Notes: generated by a model from the sequence alone, not told the origin. A stretch of DNA of 64,000 nucleotides from an uncultured bacterium (GCA_949300485.1 CASGEL010000008.1:47220-111219); one strand, 5' to 3'. Positions 26,556-36,335 are shown, numbered from the stretch's first letter. Program-made: numbers and translations.

Positions 26556-27341
26556 CTATTCGCCGTTCAGTAAACCAAATATGGCATCCCATCCGCTTAA
26601 ACCGCCTCGGGTTTTAAATTTTGTTAATTGAGAAGTACTGTTTTTTAAAGATTTAGCTTGTTCTTTTTCATTTTTTGAAGCTTGCTTCTTATTAGCATCT
26701 CTTTCTTTTACTATAGGAGTTGCATACGCAACAAATGTTCTGTATTCATTACAGCCATAACCAGCTTTAATTTTATCAGGATATGCATAACTTACATAAT
26801 TATATACACTCATTGCTCTTTCAGCATTAGCCGGTTTGCCCTGAATTGCTTCCCAGTACGTCCCTGTCTGCTTTGTCAATACGACAATAATGGCTAACGG
26901 ATTATAACCTGCAGTTACCATCAAATTAGTTGCAATAATATCTGCTTCTTTTTCTTCTTTTGTGTACTGGTAATTTGAAAGAATGTTAGATGATCCATCT
27001 GATGTTGTACCTGCTGTGAACAATTGAACAACTTTACCTTTTGAAGCGTGACCACTGATAATATGCCCCAGTTCATTTGCGACAACTGCTGCAACTTCAT
27101 TGTCATTTCCCGCATAAGATAATTCACTGCTTGATACGTTTACAACTCTGTCCGTTGCATAATTAGAATTATCTACAGCACCTGATACAACTGTAAATTT
27201 AACATTTGTTGCTGAAATTCCATTCTTTGTTAATAACTTTTCTCCAATCGTAGGAACTTTTGATGCAGCGTCATAAGTTGCAGCCTGAACCGGAACAACT
27301 AATGCAACAGCAACAAAAAGAGACATTAAAACCTTTTTCAT
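26556..27341 (-). CDS. Exported M48-like metalloprotease with altered zinc motif
   Basis: 261 aa: signal peptide (1-20, VQA), then a domain resembling periplasmic M48 peptidases of the BepA/LoiP type. The active-site helix reads VVANELGHIISGH, so the first His of HExxH is Asn89 (codon AAT at 27075-27077, one base from CAT). Glu90, His93 and the third-ligand block KEADIIATNLM (Glu132) are kept. The tail is Lys/Gln-rich. With one zinc ligand lost it may be inactive, or bind metal differently. Strong GGAG precedes the ATG. Divergent from the alcohol dehydrogenase. Confidence 0.82.
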   Translation of the reverse strand: MKKVLMSLFVAVALVVPVQAATYDAASKVPTIGEKLLTKNGISATNVKFTVVSGAVDNSNYATDRVVNVSSSELSYAGNDNEVAAVVANELGHIISGHASKGKVVQLFTAGTTSDGSSNILSNYQYTKEEKEADIIATNLMVTAGYNPLAIIVVLTKQTGTYWEAIQGKPANAERAMSVYNYVSYAYPDKIKAGYGCNEYRTFVAYATPIVKERDANKKQASKNEKEQAKSLKNSTSQLTKFKTRGGLSGWDAIFGLLNGE

Positions 27342-27439
27342 ATTTTCACTCCTTCTTATGTTACCAATAATATTTTATTACAAAATAAATTTATTGTAAA
27401 ATATATATAGAGAGAAAATACTATTTATTTGGAGGTTAT

Positions 27440-28528
27440 ATGAAAGCACTTGTCTACAATAAAAACTCAGAAAGTAAAATTGAATTATGCGAAAGAGAAC
27501 TTCCACAAATTCTTGACCCTAAAGATGCAATTGTTGAAGTAACATTATCATCTATTTGTACAAGCGATCTTCATATAATCAACGGTCAAGTTCCGCGAGC
27601 AAATAACAATATAATTCTAGGTCACGAATTTGTAGGAAAAGTTATTGAAACAGGTGCAGACGTTAAAAATCTCAAAATCGGAGACCGAGTAAGCGCAAAC
27701 TGCGAAACTTTCTGCGGAAATTGCTATTTCTGTAAACGGGGATACATAAATAATTGTGAAAACGGAGGCTGGGAATTAGGTTGTCGAATTGACGGCTGTC
27801 AAGCTGAATATATCAGAGTACCTTACGCAGATATGGGATTAACAAAAATACCCGATAACGTAACCGATAAGAATGCTCTATTCGTCGGCGACATCCTCTC
27901 AAGCGGATACTTCGGCGCTGAAATGTGTGAAATAAAGCAAGGTGATACAATAGCTGTTATCGGTTCAGGACCTGTCGGAATGTGTTCTATGATTTGTGCA
28001 AGGCTTATGGGTGCTGAAAAAATCATTGCGATTGATGTAAACGAAAACAGATTAAACATAGCAAAACAACAAAATCTTGCTGATTTTTATCTTAATCCCA
28101 ATAACTCAGATATAGAAACAGAAGTAAAAAAACTTACCCATAACAGAGGAGCAGACGGGGTTATCGAAGCCGCAGGGTGCTCGCCGCACGGGGCAACCTA
28201 CAGTCAACAACCGCAATCTCAACAGCAACAAGGCACATTTGAACTTGCCTGGAAAATTGCAAGACCAAATGCCATTGTAGGCATTGTTGCAATGTATGAA
28301 GAAAATCAAATTTTACCATTACCCCAAATGTATGGCAAAAATCTTACATTCAAAACAGGCGGAGTCGACGCAATACATTGTAAAAAACTTCTTCAACTTA
28401 TTTCAGAAGGAAAAATCAATACAGACTTCATTGTTACTCAAACATATCCGCTTAAAGATATACTTGATGCATATTCCTACTTCAAAAATAATAAAGATAC
28501 CTGCCTAAAAATAGCAATAACCAAATAA
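27440..28528 (+). CDS. Zinc-dependent medium-chain alcohol dehydrogenase
   Basis: 362 aa. Catalytic zinc ligands Cys (SSICTSDLH) and His (GHEFVGKV), and structural zinc cysteines in CETFCGNCYFCKRGYINNC. The Rossmann part has GSGPVG and an acidic residue after the second strand (IAIDVNENR), so NAD(H) is likely. Overall it resembles the formaldehyde dehydrogenase-like group. After EAAGC there is a Gln/Ser-rich insert of about 17 residues (around residues 247-263) that relatives lack as far as I know. GGAGG precedes the ATG. Confidence 0.92.
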   Translation: MKALVYNKNSESKIELCERELPQILDPKDAIVEVTLSSICTSDLHIINGQVPRANNNIILGHEFVGKVIETGADVKNLKIGDRVSANCETFCGNCYFCKRGYINNCENGGWELGCRIDGCQAEYIRVPYADMGLTKIPDNVTDKNALFVGDILSSGYFGAEMCEIKQGDTIAVIGSGPVGMCSMICARLMGAEKIIAIDVNENRLNIAKQQNLADFYLNPNNSDIETEVKKLTHNRGADGVIEAAGCSPHGATYSQQPQSQQQQGTFELAWKIARPNAIVGIVAMYEENQILPLPQMYGKNLTFKTGGVDAIHCKKLLQLISEGKINTDFIVTQTYPLKDILDAYSYFKNNKDTCLKIAITK

Positions 28529-28550
28529 CCGCAAAAACAAACTTAAAACT

Positions 28551-28576
28551 ATTACTAAATTAATAAATTTAGTAAT
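28551..28576. repeat. Inverted repeat after the alcohol dehydrogenase gene
   Basis: ATTACTAAATT and AATTTAGTAAT separated by 4 bases, a perfect 11-bp dyad. No T-run follows, so it is a weak terminator at best or an RNA-stabilising hairpin. Confidence 0.4.
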
Positions 28577-28643
28577 AATTAGGCAATTGGGGTTTAGATA
28601 AATACTTTATATAAATATACAGGGGAAAATAACGGATATTTAT

Positions 28644-29933
28644 ATGGGAACATACAAATTAGGAATAAATTTTGTAAAAGATGCTGTTAGCTTTTTAAAA
28701 GCAGGAAACAGTAAATCTTTATTAAACAAACGAATATCAAATTTTCATGGAATAAATCCAACATTAACTTATCCTCCGACAGGTAAAAGTTTTGAATTAC
28801 CACGATTTTGCTCTGTTGAGATGAAACAGGCCCGGCAGATGAATAAAATTGCTTCAAGTCAAATAAAAGCCCCTGTAAGTTCAAGTTTCAATAAAACAAA
28901 TGCTGAGGATTTAAGACGTTTAACATCAGAAACAATTGAGGACAGCTATTCAAGGGCTCAGTGGACAAATCCTAAAGACGGTAAGCTTTATAATCTGTTA
29001 AAACAAGGAGAAACAGAAGACGGTAAAGTCCTTGTTCGAATTCTTGATCAAGACGGTGCTTTTATAAAGGAAGCTGAAATAGTACCAAAAGAGATTGCCA
29101 TTATTGATAATAGCTATAAAAGTGCATTTGAGTTACCATATGGTATTGATAATATAAGTTTACCGGCTGAACTCAATGAATTATCGCATTCTAAAGCAGT
29201 TGAAATATTAGCTAAAAGAAATAATCCTTTTGCAAGATATACAACCTTTGAAATAGGGTCTAATAGAGGTTCTTCACGCATAGATACTGACAAACTTATT
29301 AATCATCTAAAAAATTTACAACAAGGTAAAAAGTTTGATTATGTTAATTGCTCAATCGGTTCGGAAACTTTTGATGTGACAGAAGCTTGTGAACCTATAT
29401 ACAAGAAAGTATGTGCAGAAGTTGATAAATTGCATTCTCTGCGTGGAACAAGAGTATTATTTGCAGGCGGTAATAGTGACGGCGGACCGTTTCACCGCAA
29501 AGCTGTTAATAGATATCTTTTAAATTCAAATACTGCTGAAGGAGTTGGCTCACTGAATAAACGTGGAACCATTTCTGAATTTTCATCTTCAAAAAATTCG
29601 AAATTTTGTCAACATTATGAACAGGGAGAACTTTTAGCAACTCAAACCTCCGATGGCATCAATATCAGCGGTCAACCCGGAACAGATATCGTTTTTAGTG
29701 AAAAAAATCCATTTGTCGGTATGAAGTTAAGAGATATTCTTAAGGTATGTGATGAAAAGCCTGAAATGTGGAAATATATACAGAAACTGGGCTTTGCCAG
29801 TGGAGGTGAAAATAAAGATGATATAGCATATTTGGTTTTCTCGGGGAAAATACGAGTTGACGGAACATCTTTTGCAACTCCAATCCGTACGGCAAAATTG
29901 GCACTCAATGATATGATGCAAGGTGTATTATAA
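28644..29933 (+). CDS. Divergent subtilisin-family (S8) serine protease
   Basis: 429 aa. The C-terminal DGTSFATPIRTAKLAL is the subtilase serine block, and VLFAGGNSDGG carries the oxyanion-hole Asn, followed by EGVGSLN...ISEFSSS as in subtilases. The Asp block is probably IAIIDNSYKSAF and the His block SHSKAVEIL in place of HGTxVA. There is no signal peptide or obvious membrane anchor, and about 150 residues precede the Asp block. It is likely cytosolic or exported by a non-Sec route. Spacing from AGGGGA to the ATG is long, so the start is uncertain. Confidence 0.75.
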   Translation: MGTYKLGINFVKDAVSFLKAGNSKSLLNKRISNFHGINPTLTYPPTGKSFELPRFCSVEMKQARQMNKIASSQIKAPVSSSFNKTNAEDLRRLTSETIEDSYSRAQWTNPKDGKLYNLLKQGETEDGKVLVRILDQDGAFIKEAEIVPKEIAIIDNSYKSAFELPYGIDNISLPAELNELSHSKAVEILAKRNNPFARYTTFEIGSNRGSSRIDTDKLINHLKNLQQGKKFDYVNCSIGSETFDVTEACEPIYKKVCAEVDKLHSLRGTRVLFAGGNSDGGPFHRKAVNRYLLNSNTAEGVGSLNKRGTISEFSSSKNSKFCQHYEQGELLATQTSDGINISGQPGTDIVFSEKNPFVGMKLRDILKVCDEKPEMWKYIQKLGFASGGENKDDIAYLVFSGKIRVDGTSFATPIRTAKLALNDMMQGVL

Positions 29934-30078
29934 CCAACAGTCGGTATGGTTGCTAAATCCGCAGACCGGACTTTGCATAAGAATTATTAATACCATTCCG
30001 AGAGAAAGCGAACCTCTGCAGTGTAACGAAAATGAAGCTATATACAGAGCTCACACAAAATTTTTAGATTCTGAATGA

Positions 30079-30104
30079 GATCCTGAAACGAGTTCAGGAT
30101 GACA
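30079..30104. repeat. REP-like repeat, half copy
   Basis: Reverse complement of the left half of the element at 8553-8616, with one base changed in the loop: CCTGAA-N5-TTCAGG flanked by GAT and ATGACA. A degenerate partner (GTCGTTCAAGGTGACA) follows at about 30111-30126. The stretch 29934-30155 holds no gene apart from this. Confidence 0.65.
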
Positions 30105-30155
30105 TGATAAGTCGTTCAAGGTGACAAAACTCTATATTTACCCCTATTTACCCAT

Positions 30156-30227
30156 CGGCGGTAACGGGAATTGAACCCGTGTTTGGAGAATGAGAATCTC
30201 CCGTCCTAACCACTAGACGATACCGCT
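30156..30227 (-). tRNA. tRNA-Glu (anticodon CTC)
   Basis: Cloverleaf on the minus strand: D-arm TCGTCTAGTGGTTAGGAC, anticodon stem GGAGA/TCTCC around the loop TTCTCAT (anticodon at 30192-30194), and T-arm ACGGG-TTCAATT-CCCGT. Acceptor arms AGCGGTA and TACCGCC pair at six positions; the outermost pair is A1:C72, a mismatch. The discriminator is G as in tRNA-Glu. CCA is not encoded. Confidence 0.92.
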
Positions 30228-30242
30228 TTAGGTAACACATTT

Positions 30243-30271
30243 ATTATAGTAAAAATCAAATATATTTTCAA
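30243..30271 (-). promoter_or_regulatory. Promoter of tRNA-Glu
   Basis: On the minus strand TTGAAA, a 17-bp spacer and TATAAT, ending 16 bases before the tRNA. This is close to consensus. Confidence 0.8.
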
Positions 30272-30323
30272 GAATATTTATCATTTTTCAGATATAATTA
30301 GGATAAATTGAGGATACGGATAA

Positions 30324-32417
30324 ATGATAAATTATGAAAAGATAACTAAGGAAGAATTAGCAAAAGAAATTGAAAAACTTTTAAAAGAATATAATAAAGA
30401 AAACTGTATATATAAACTTTCTGAAATCTATGATGAAGGATTATCAAATGAAAATTCACAAATTCTGGAAAATGAATTAAAAAATTTATTAGAGTCTTAT
30501 AAAAAGGGCTCTATAGGTATTGCACAAATAAATCCCATAGCAGGAAATATTGAATATAATGCACAAAAAGTTGTCAAATACATCAAACATGCACAAAATA
30601 TCGGTCTGGATTTAGTTGTTTTTCCCGAACTTACGCTTATGGGCTACCCTATAGAAGATACTATCGACAGACACCCGATAATTGTTGAAGAAAATGTAAA
30701 ATGGCTAAAGGCTATTGCAAAAATTACAAAAGAAACAACCGCAATTGTAGGGTTTGTTGAACCCAGAAAATACGACCATTTAACAGGAAAAAAATATTTT
30801 AACTCGGTTGCAGTTATGCAGAATGGAGAGATAAAAGGAATAATAAGAAAATCCTTACTTCCTACATATTCGGAATTTAATGACTACAGATATATAGAAC
30901 CTTCACCTGTTGTCGGGAACCAGCCCGGAGAAACTCTCGGAGACTTTGACAGCGAAAAAATCCAACAATGCGAAGCTGTAAATTTAATAAACGGATTAAA
31001 ATACGGAATTTCAATATGCGAGGACTGCTGGAACAACAAAGAATTTTTCAATGATACAACATTATATTCAATTGACCCGATAGACGAATTATCAAAAGAA
31101 AAACCGGATGTATTTATAAACTGTTCGGCATCTCCTACAAGAGCGAAAAAAGAACAGTTGAAACACAACATGCTGTCTTTTATTTCAAAAAAATATTCAA
31201 CACCTATTGTTTACGTCAATCAGGTGGGTGCAATTGATAACAGTTCGTTTGACGGCTCAAGCAGAGTCTTTGACAAAAAAGGAAAGCTTCTTGCAAGAGC
31301 AAAATCATTTCAGGAACAATTTTTAATTGTAAATCCACATATGAACCTTGGAAAAATTTATCCTCTGACTAAAGGGCTGGAAAAGACACTGACAGAAGCA
31401 AAAGTTTATACACTTGAATATGAACCTGATTTAGAAAGAACATACAAAACAATTATTCAAGGTATACAAGATTATTTCAAAAAAACAGGATTTAAAAGGG
31501 CAGTTCTTGGATTGTCGGGCGGGCTTGATTCAACGGTTTGTGCAGTATTACTGACAGATGCTCTTGGTAAAGACAATGTATTCGGAATCAGTATGCCTTC
31601 AAAAATTACAAGTCAGGAAAGCAAAAGTGATGCAGAAAAACTTGCAAATAATCTTGGTATAAATTTCACCGAGGCTCCGATTAAAGATATGGTAGAGGTT
31701 ACAAATAATTGTCTGCAAAATTTATTTAAAACAGTTGAAGAAAAATGGAACTGCAGATACAAACAATCTTTTACTATGGATAATATACAAGCTCGTTCAA
31801 GAGCAATGTTTCTCTGGGGAATAAGCAACGAATTTGAAAAATGCCTGCCTATTGCAACATCTGATAAATCAGAACTCTATATGGGCTATGCAACAATAAA
31901 CGGAGATATGTCAGGCGGTTTTGCACCTATTGCGGATGTACCCAAAACAAAACTATTTGCACTTGCAAGATGGCTAAATGAAAACAGAGATGTGAAAAAT
32001 GCAATCCCCGAAGCCATAATTCTGAAAAAACCTGGAGCTGAACTTGCAATAAACCCTAAAACAGGGAAACCGCTTATTGCAGAAGATGCTCTTATGCCAT
32101 ACGAATTTTTGGATGAAATTATCTGGAGAATAGAAAATAAAAAAGAACATTACTATGATATGCTTGATTCTGAATTCTTATATGAACAACATAATCCCGT
32201 TTCAAAAGAACAAAAAATACAATGGCTTGATAAGTTTTACAGACGAATGGCAGCTGCACTGTATAAATGGTCAATTTTACCGCCATCTGTCATTGTAGAT
32301 TCAAGATCTATCAATAAATATGACTATAAACAGCCTATAACATCCTCCAGAATAAACTACAAAGGACTGGATGAAAAAACTATTGAAGATAAAATTCAAA
32401 CATTTCTCTACTTGTAA
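30324..32417 (+). CDS. nadE: Glutamine-dependent NAD+ synthetase
   Basis: Converts nicotinic acid adenine dinucleotide to NAD+ using glutamine and ATP. 697 aa: an N-terminal extension of about 60 residues, a nitrilase-type glutaminase domain (catalytic Glu in VFPELTLMGYP, Lys in RKSLLPTYSEF, Cys in SICEDCW), then the synthetase domain with PP-loop LGLSGGLDST and SDKSELYMGYAT. GAGGA precedes the ATG. Its substrate is also the substrate of LarB in this window, but the genes are far apart. Confidence 0.96.
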   Translation: MINYEKITKEELAKEIEKLLKEYNKENCIYKLSEIYDEGLSNENSQILENELKNLLESYKKGSIGIAQINPIAGNIEYNAQKVVKYIKHAQNIGLDLVVFPELTLMGYPIEDTIDRHPIIVEENVKWLKAIAKITKETTAIVGFVEPRKYDHLTGKKYFNSVAVMQNGEIKGIIRKSLLPTYSEFNDYRYIEPSPVVGNQPGETLGDFDSEKIQQCEAVNLINGLKYGISICEDCWNNKEFFNDTTLYSIDPIDELSKEKPDVFINCSASPTRAKKEQLKHNMLSFISKKYSTPIVYVNQVGAIDNSSFDGSSRVFDKKGKLLARAKSFQEQFLIVNPHMNLGKIYPLTKGLEKTLTEAKVYTLEYEPDLERTYKTIIQGIQDYFKKTGFKRAVLGLSGGLDSTVCAVLLTDALGKDNVFGISMPSKITSQESKSDAEKLANNLGINFTEAPIKDMVEVTNNCLQNLFKTVEEKWNCRYKQSFTMDNIQARSRAMFLWGISNEFEKCLPIATSDKSELYMGYATINGDMSGGFAPIADVPKTKLFALARWLNENRDVKNAIPEAIILKKPGAELAINPKTGKPLIAEDALMPYEFLDEIIWRIENKKEHYYDMLDSEFLYEQHNPVSKEQKIQWLDKFYRRMAAALYKWSILPPSVIVDSRSINKYDYKQPITSSRINYKGLDEKTIEDKIQTFLYL

Positions 32418-32553
32418 CAGATTATTAAGACAAAATCTAAACTCAAATAGCCTATAAAGCAGAAAAATACAACAATTCAAAAATCTGTTAAATATTATAA
32501 TGTAATAATTCCATTTTATGATATTATAAACTAATAAGGGAATTTCGTTAAGT

Positions 32554-33645
32554 ATGCTAAAAATAAATATACTAAAATTATTGTATAAACAATCCCCAAT
32601 GGATTTTTATACATATACTAAAGATAATAAAACAGTTATCAGGTCAATTAATAACACTCTTGGATATAAATTTGACAAATACTTTGATGATGAAGAAATT
32701 GACAAAGTTTGGAAAGAAATCAAACTTCATAAAAGGACTTCTACTATTTTAATTTTTATATTATTTATAGTATTACTATATGAAATAATCTTTCCTAAAT
32801 ATACACTGTTAGTTAATAACTATTGGTATGTTAATGCACTGATAATTATTATGGTAATTGTCGGATTTTATCATACTATTACGATAATATGTACAAAATT
32901 TTTTGAAAAAAGATTAAAGAAAAAATTCGGAGAATACGAAAAAACAAGTTTTATTCCATCTGATTATATTAATGATAAATATTATAAACTATTTAGAGTT
33001 GAATTATTAAAAGCTCTAAGTCTAATATTAATCATTATCATTTGCTGCAATATAATTTCACCATTCAAAATGACATATAAACTCATAGATGAAGAACAAT
33101 ATCAAAAAGCTATAAATATCACCACCCTTGGATCTAAAATATTTCCAATAGCTCAGGAGTGGTACTCATTAAGAGGTTATGCAAAATTTAAAAGCGGAGA
33201 TTTACAAGGTGCTATAAAAGATTATGATATAGCATATGAACTTGGAGCCGACGGCTTTAATATTATGAATTTTGACAATAAAATTTATATAAAATATCAC
33301 CTTGGAGAATTTAAAAGTGCTATTGAAGATTTTGATAAAGAAATTGCAAATGCGAATAACAGCTATGAAAAAGATTCTTTTTTATGGGATAAAGCTCAAT
33401 TTTTATATAATATAAAACATTATGAAGAAGCTTTATTAATTTATACAGATTTAATAGAAAAAGCCGAAAATGACAGGGTATTTTTATTAAAAGACAGATT
33501 ATACTTAGAACGAGCTGAAGTATATAGAAAATTAAACATGGATGACTTGGCAAAACAGGATTTAATAAACTCCGGAAGCTGGACAGGAGAGGGAAATACA
33601 CAAAATCCAATTCCTCAACCCGTTCTGTTAGTAGACGAAATTTAA
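32554..33645 (+). CDS. Membrane-anchored TPR protein
   Basis: 363 aa. Three hydrophobic segments lie near residues 64-84, 88-112 and 150-172, followed by about four TPR units (AQEWYSLRGYAKFKSGDLQGAIKDYDIAYELG and following). The TPR part most likely faces one side of the inner membrane as a protein-binding platform. The Shine-Dalgarno sequence is weak (AAGGGAA, about 17 bases upstream). It is convergent with the AsmA-like gene, with 2 bases between the stops. Confidence 0.85.
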   Translation: MLKINILKLLYKQSPMDFYTYTKDNKTVIRSINNTLGYKFDKYFDDEEIDKVWKEIKLHKRTSTILIFILFIVLLYEIIFPKYTLLVNNYWYVNALIIIMVIVGFYHTITIICTKFFEKRLKKKFGEYEKTSFIPSDYINDKYYKLFRVELLKALSLILIIIICCNIISPFKMTYKLIDEEQYQKAINITTLGSKIFPIAQEWYSLRGYAKFKSGDLQGAIKDYDIAYELGADGFNIMNFDNKIYIKYHLGEFKSAIEDFDKEIANANNSYEKDSFLWDKAQFLYNIKHYEEALLIYTDLIEKAENDRVFLLKDRLYLERAEVYRKLNMDDLAKQDLINSGSWTGEGNTQNPIPQPVLLVDEI

Positions 33646-33647
33646 AA

Positions 33648-36254
33648 TTATTTTAAATCCTTCAAAATGACTTTAACATCATTTGTATTTATGTTTCCAT
33701 GGACAAAAACTCTAAATAATGCTTCGTCTTCCGGCTTTGCATTAATTGGAGGAATTTCTTTGATTTTATCATAATAAATATGTTTTGATTTTTCTTTTCT
33801 GAAAATTAATTTATATAAAATAGATAATGGGACCTTAAATATTCTTATCTTTTTTTCTTCAACTTTATTGTGTCTTCCCCAGATATACAATTTTCCATTT
33901 TCTGTTGAAATATTATAATTACCTTCAATAAACAGAGAAATAAATTCACTCTTTGAGAAAATTTTAACATTTTTAATATGATTATTATCTAAAATAAATG
34001 ATCCCCTAAGATCTGATGATAAAGTATCCTGATCTGAAAAATCTATATTTGAAATTTTTGATAACGTAAATCTAAAAGGCTTCTTCAGGAAAAACAAAAT
34101 TTTATGAGTTTTTGAACCGCTTATAATAAATTCTTTAGAACCCAACCTAGACAAAAAACCATCATTTATGGCAAAAGTTGCATGTGCTTTTATATCATTT
34201 AATTTGTTATGAGTTACCAAATGTAATGATGCATATGCTCTGCCTTCAATTTGATCATACAAATTGAAAAGACGAGAGGCTACTTCATTAGAATCGATAT
34301 TAGAAGCTAAAAAATTGATATCAGAAGAATGGTTATAAAGGTTATAGTTTCCTGATGCACTAAGAAGGCCATTAGCATAAGAGGTTTGAGGTATAACAAA
34401 CTCGATAATATTATTATGCATACGGGCAAACATTTCTACATTTTGTAATGTAAATTTAGAATGTATAATTTCTTTTATATGAATTCTGCCTTTTTTAATT
34501 TGGATATCACCATTTTTTTTAGAATTTACTGCAATTTTCACCGGAGTTGAAGGCATCTTCCCTCTTTTTATATAGAACCTGTCGAGATTTATATCAATAT
34601 TATTAATAACAATATTTCTTATATTATTTTCAGCAGAAAAAGTAAATCTCATTGGCGAGTCATAAAACTTCCCCATTGCAGAAATATCAACAAAACGATC
34701 TGAAACTGATAAAGTCACATTTGTTAAATATAAAAAATCCTTATAAAAAGTATTATATAAATTCAAATAACCGCCCAGCTTGCTATTCAAAAAATCATAT
34801 TTTAAATCCGCGATAAAATATCCGTCATGTAAAACATCTTTTATTAAAGACCTAATTAAAGAAAGTTTAACCTTATCATTAGTCTTCAATGTAATATATA
34901 TAGGTTTATAAGTTCCATTAATTTTAGAAAATAATCCATTACCACTTAACAAAAGTAAAGACTCCGCAGAGGATAACAACTCATATCTATACTCATTCAT
35001 TTTAATACTATCCCCTCGTTTTATGGTATGAGCAAAAATACGCCTATCTACACTAATATTGTCAATACTTCCGAATTTTGATAATATATTGCTGCCTTTT
35101 GGTATAAAAAGCTCATAATCTATATCAACTATTGAATTCTGGACCTGATATTTCACACTAGCCTTGGCAACCCCTGAAATTTGAACGGGCTTAAAATATT
35201 TTTGCGTAAAATTATTTGTAAGATCAGCTCTGACATTACCCAATATTTTCAACTGTTTGGAGGCTAATCCAGTCAAATAAAAATCAGTATATACAGGTTC
35301 AAAACCAAAGGTGCCTGTAGTTTTTGCCGTAATATTTTTATGATTGAAATAAAAAACAGTTTTAGGAAGCTCTACTGGAATTGTAAATTTTGAAAACTCT
35401 GCACTTAAATTTTTTGCTACACAATTCCCATGTAAACCTCCATTTAAAAATTTCAGATTTACATCTATTGTCCCTGAAAAATTTTTAAAATTTTCAATAA
35501 AATTTTTCTTATACGGATATTTTTGTTTATAAAAATATAAAAAAGATTCCTCAAGATCTTTTACCGGCAAATCTGAACCCTTAAAGGATAATTCATTTAC
35601 TCCGCCGGACAAATACAGCAATGAATTACCAACACGTACTGAAAATTTATCGAAAGACAAAGAATTTTTATATTTTATACAACCATTTTCGCCCACTTCA
35701 ATAAGCATTTTTATTTGCGGAACATTAATTACACCTGATAATCTGCATTCAATTGCATCTAACACACGATTTGACTCTATATTATTAATATTTATATAAG
35801 AACCTTTATCATCAAGTTTTACATAAATTTTGTTTATATTAGTCTCCGGGAAAAATGATATGTTAAAACTATTATTTTTAGATAATTTATTTGATCTAAA
35901 GCTATTCTTTAAACAACTGAAATCAATATAAATAGTATCAATAGCCAAATATTCAGGTATAATAGAAACATATCTCGTTTTTAAACAAATATTATTAATA
36001 TCAACTATGCGACGGCCTGATTGATTTATAGCAGTAATAGCTCCTATTTTCATTCTAAGAACTAATACTGGAGATACTGAAATTTTAAAACCTGTCAGTT
36101 TTACATTGGCATTAAGCTTTGAAGATAGAATAGTTTCATATCTATTAATCATTTTGTCAGAACTCAATATCGCAGGTAGCAAAAATACAAACCCCAAATA
36201 CATTATAATAAGTATTAAAATTAATATAAAAAAAGACTTTCTTGCAGTTTCCAT
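33648..36254 (-). CDS. AsmA-like envelope protein, 868 aa
   Basis: One N-terminal membrane helix (about residues 9-30) followed by over 800 residues of beta-rich repeats outside the cytoplasm, with the AsmA opening (SSKLNANVKLTGFKISVSPVLVLRMKIG). AsmA/TamB-type proteins form long grooves that carry lipids between inner and outer membrane. That function is inferred from the family. I start at the ATG at 36254; a TTG two codons earlier is possible. It lies 93 bases downstream of the larger AsmA-like gene on the same strand, with a strong hairpin between. Confidence 0.8.
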   Translation of the reverse strand: METARKSFFILILILIIMYLGFVFLLPAILSSDKMINRYETILSSKLNANVKLTGFKISVSPVLVLRMKIGAITAINQSGRRIVDINNICLKTRYVSIIPEYLAIDTIYIDFSCLKNSFRSNKLSKNNSFNISFFPETNINKIYVKLDDKGSYININNIESNRVLDAIECRLSGVINVPQIKMLIEVGENGCIKYKNSLSFDKFSVRVGNSLLYLSGGVNELSFKGSDLPVKDLEESFLYFYKQKYPYKKNFIENFKNFSGTIDVNLKFLNGGLHGNCVAKNLSAEFSKFTIPVELPKTVFYFNHKNITAKTTGTFGFEPVYTDFYLTGLASKQLKILGNVRADLTNNFTQKYFKPVQISGVAKASVKYQVQNSIVDIDYELFIPKGSNILSKFGSIDNISVDRRIFAHTIKRGDSIKMNEYRYELLSSAESLLLLSGNGLFSKINGTYKPIYITLKTNDKVKLSLIRSLIKDVLHDGYFIADLKYDFLNSKLGGYLNLYNTFYKDFLYLTNVTLSVSDRFVDISAMGKFYDSPMRFTFSAENNIRNIVINNIDINLDRFYIKRGKMPSTPVKIAVNSKKNGDIQIKKGRIHIKEIIHSKFTLQNVEMFARMHNNIIEFVIPQTSYANGLLSASGNYNLYNHSSDINFLASNIDSNEVASRLFNLYDQIEGRAYASLHLVTHNKLNDIKAHATFAINDGFLSRLGSKEFIISGSKTHKILFFLKKPFRFTLSKISNIDFSDQDTLSSDLRGSFILDNNHIKNVKIFSKSEFISLFIEGNYNISTENGKLYIWGRHNKVEEKKIRIFKVPLSILYKLIFRKEKSKHIYYDKIKEIPPINAKPEDEALFRVFVHGNINTNDVKVILKDLK

Positions 36255-36301
36255 AGACAAATTTTATCATATAAAAGTTACAAACATAAATCTCGTTATA
36301 G

Positions 36302-36335
36302 ATCAACCTGCAGAGATATCTCTCTGCAGGTTGAT
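36302..36335. repeat. Perfect 15-bp hairpin between the two AsmA-like genes
   Basis: ATCAACCTGCAGAGA and its exact complement around a 4-base loop. Neither side has a real T-run, so it may slow or partly stop transcription, or stabilise the 3' end of the upstream message, which would set the ratio of the two AsmA-like proteins. Confidence 0.7.
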
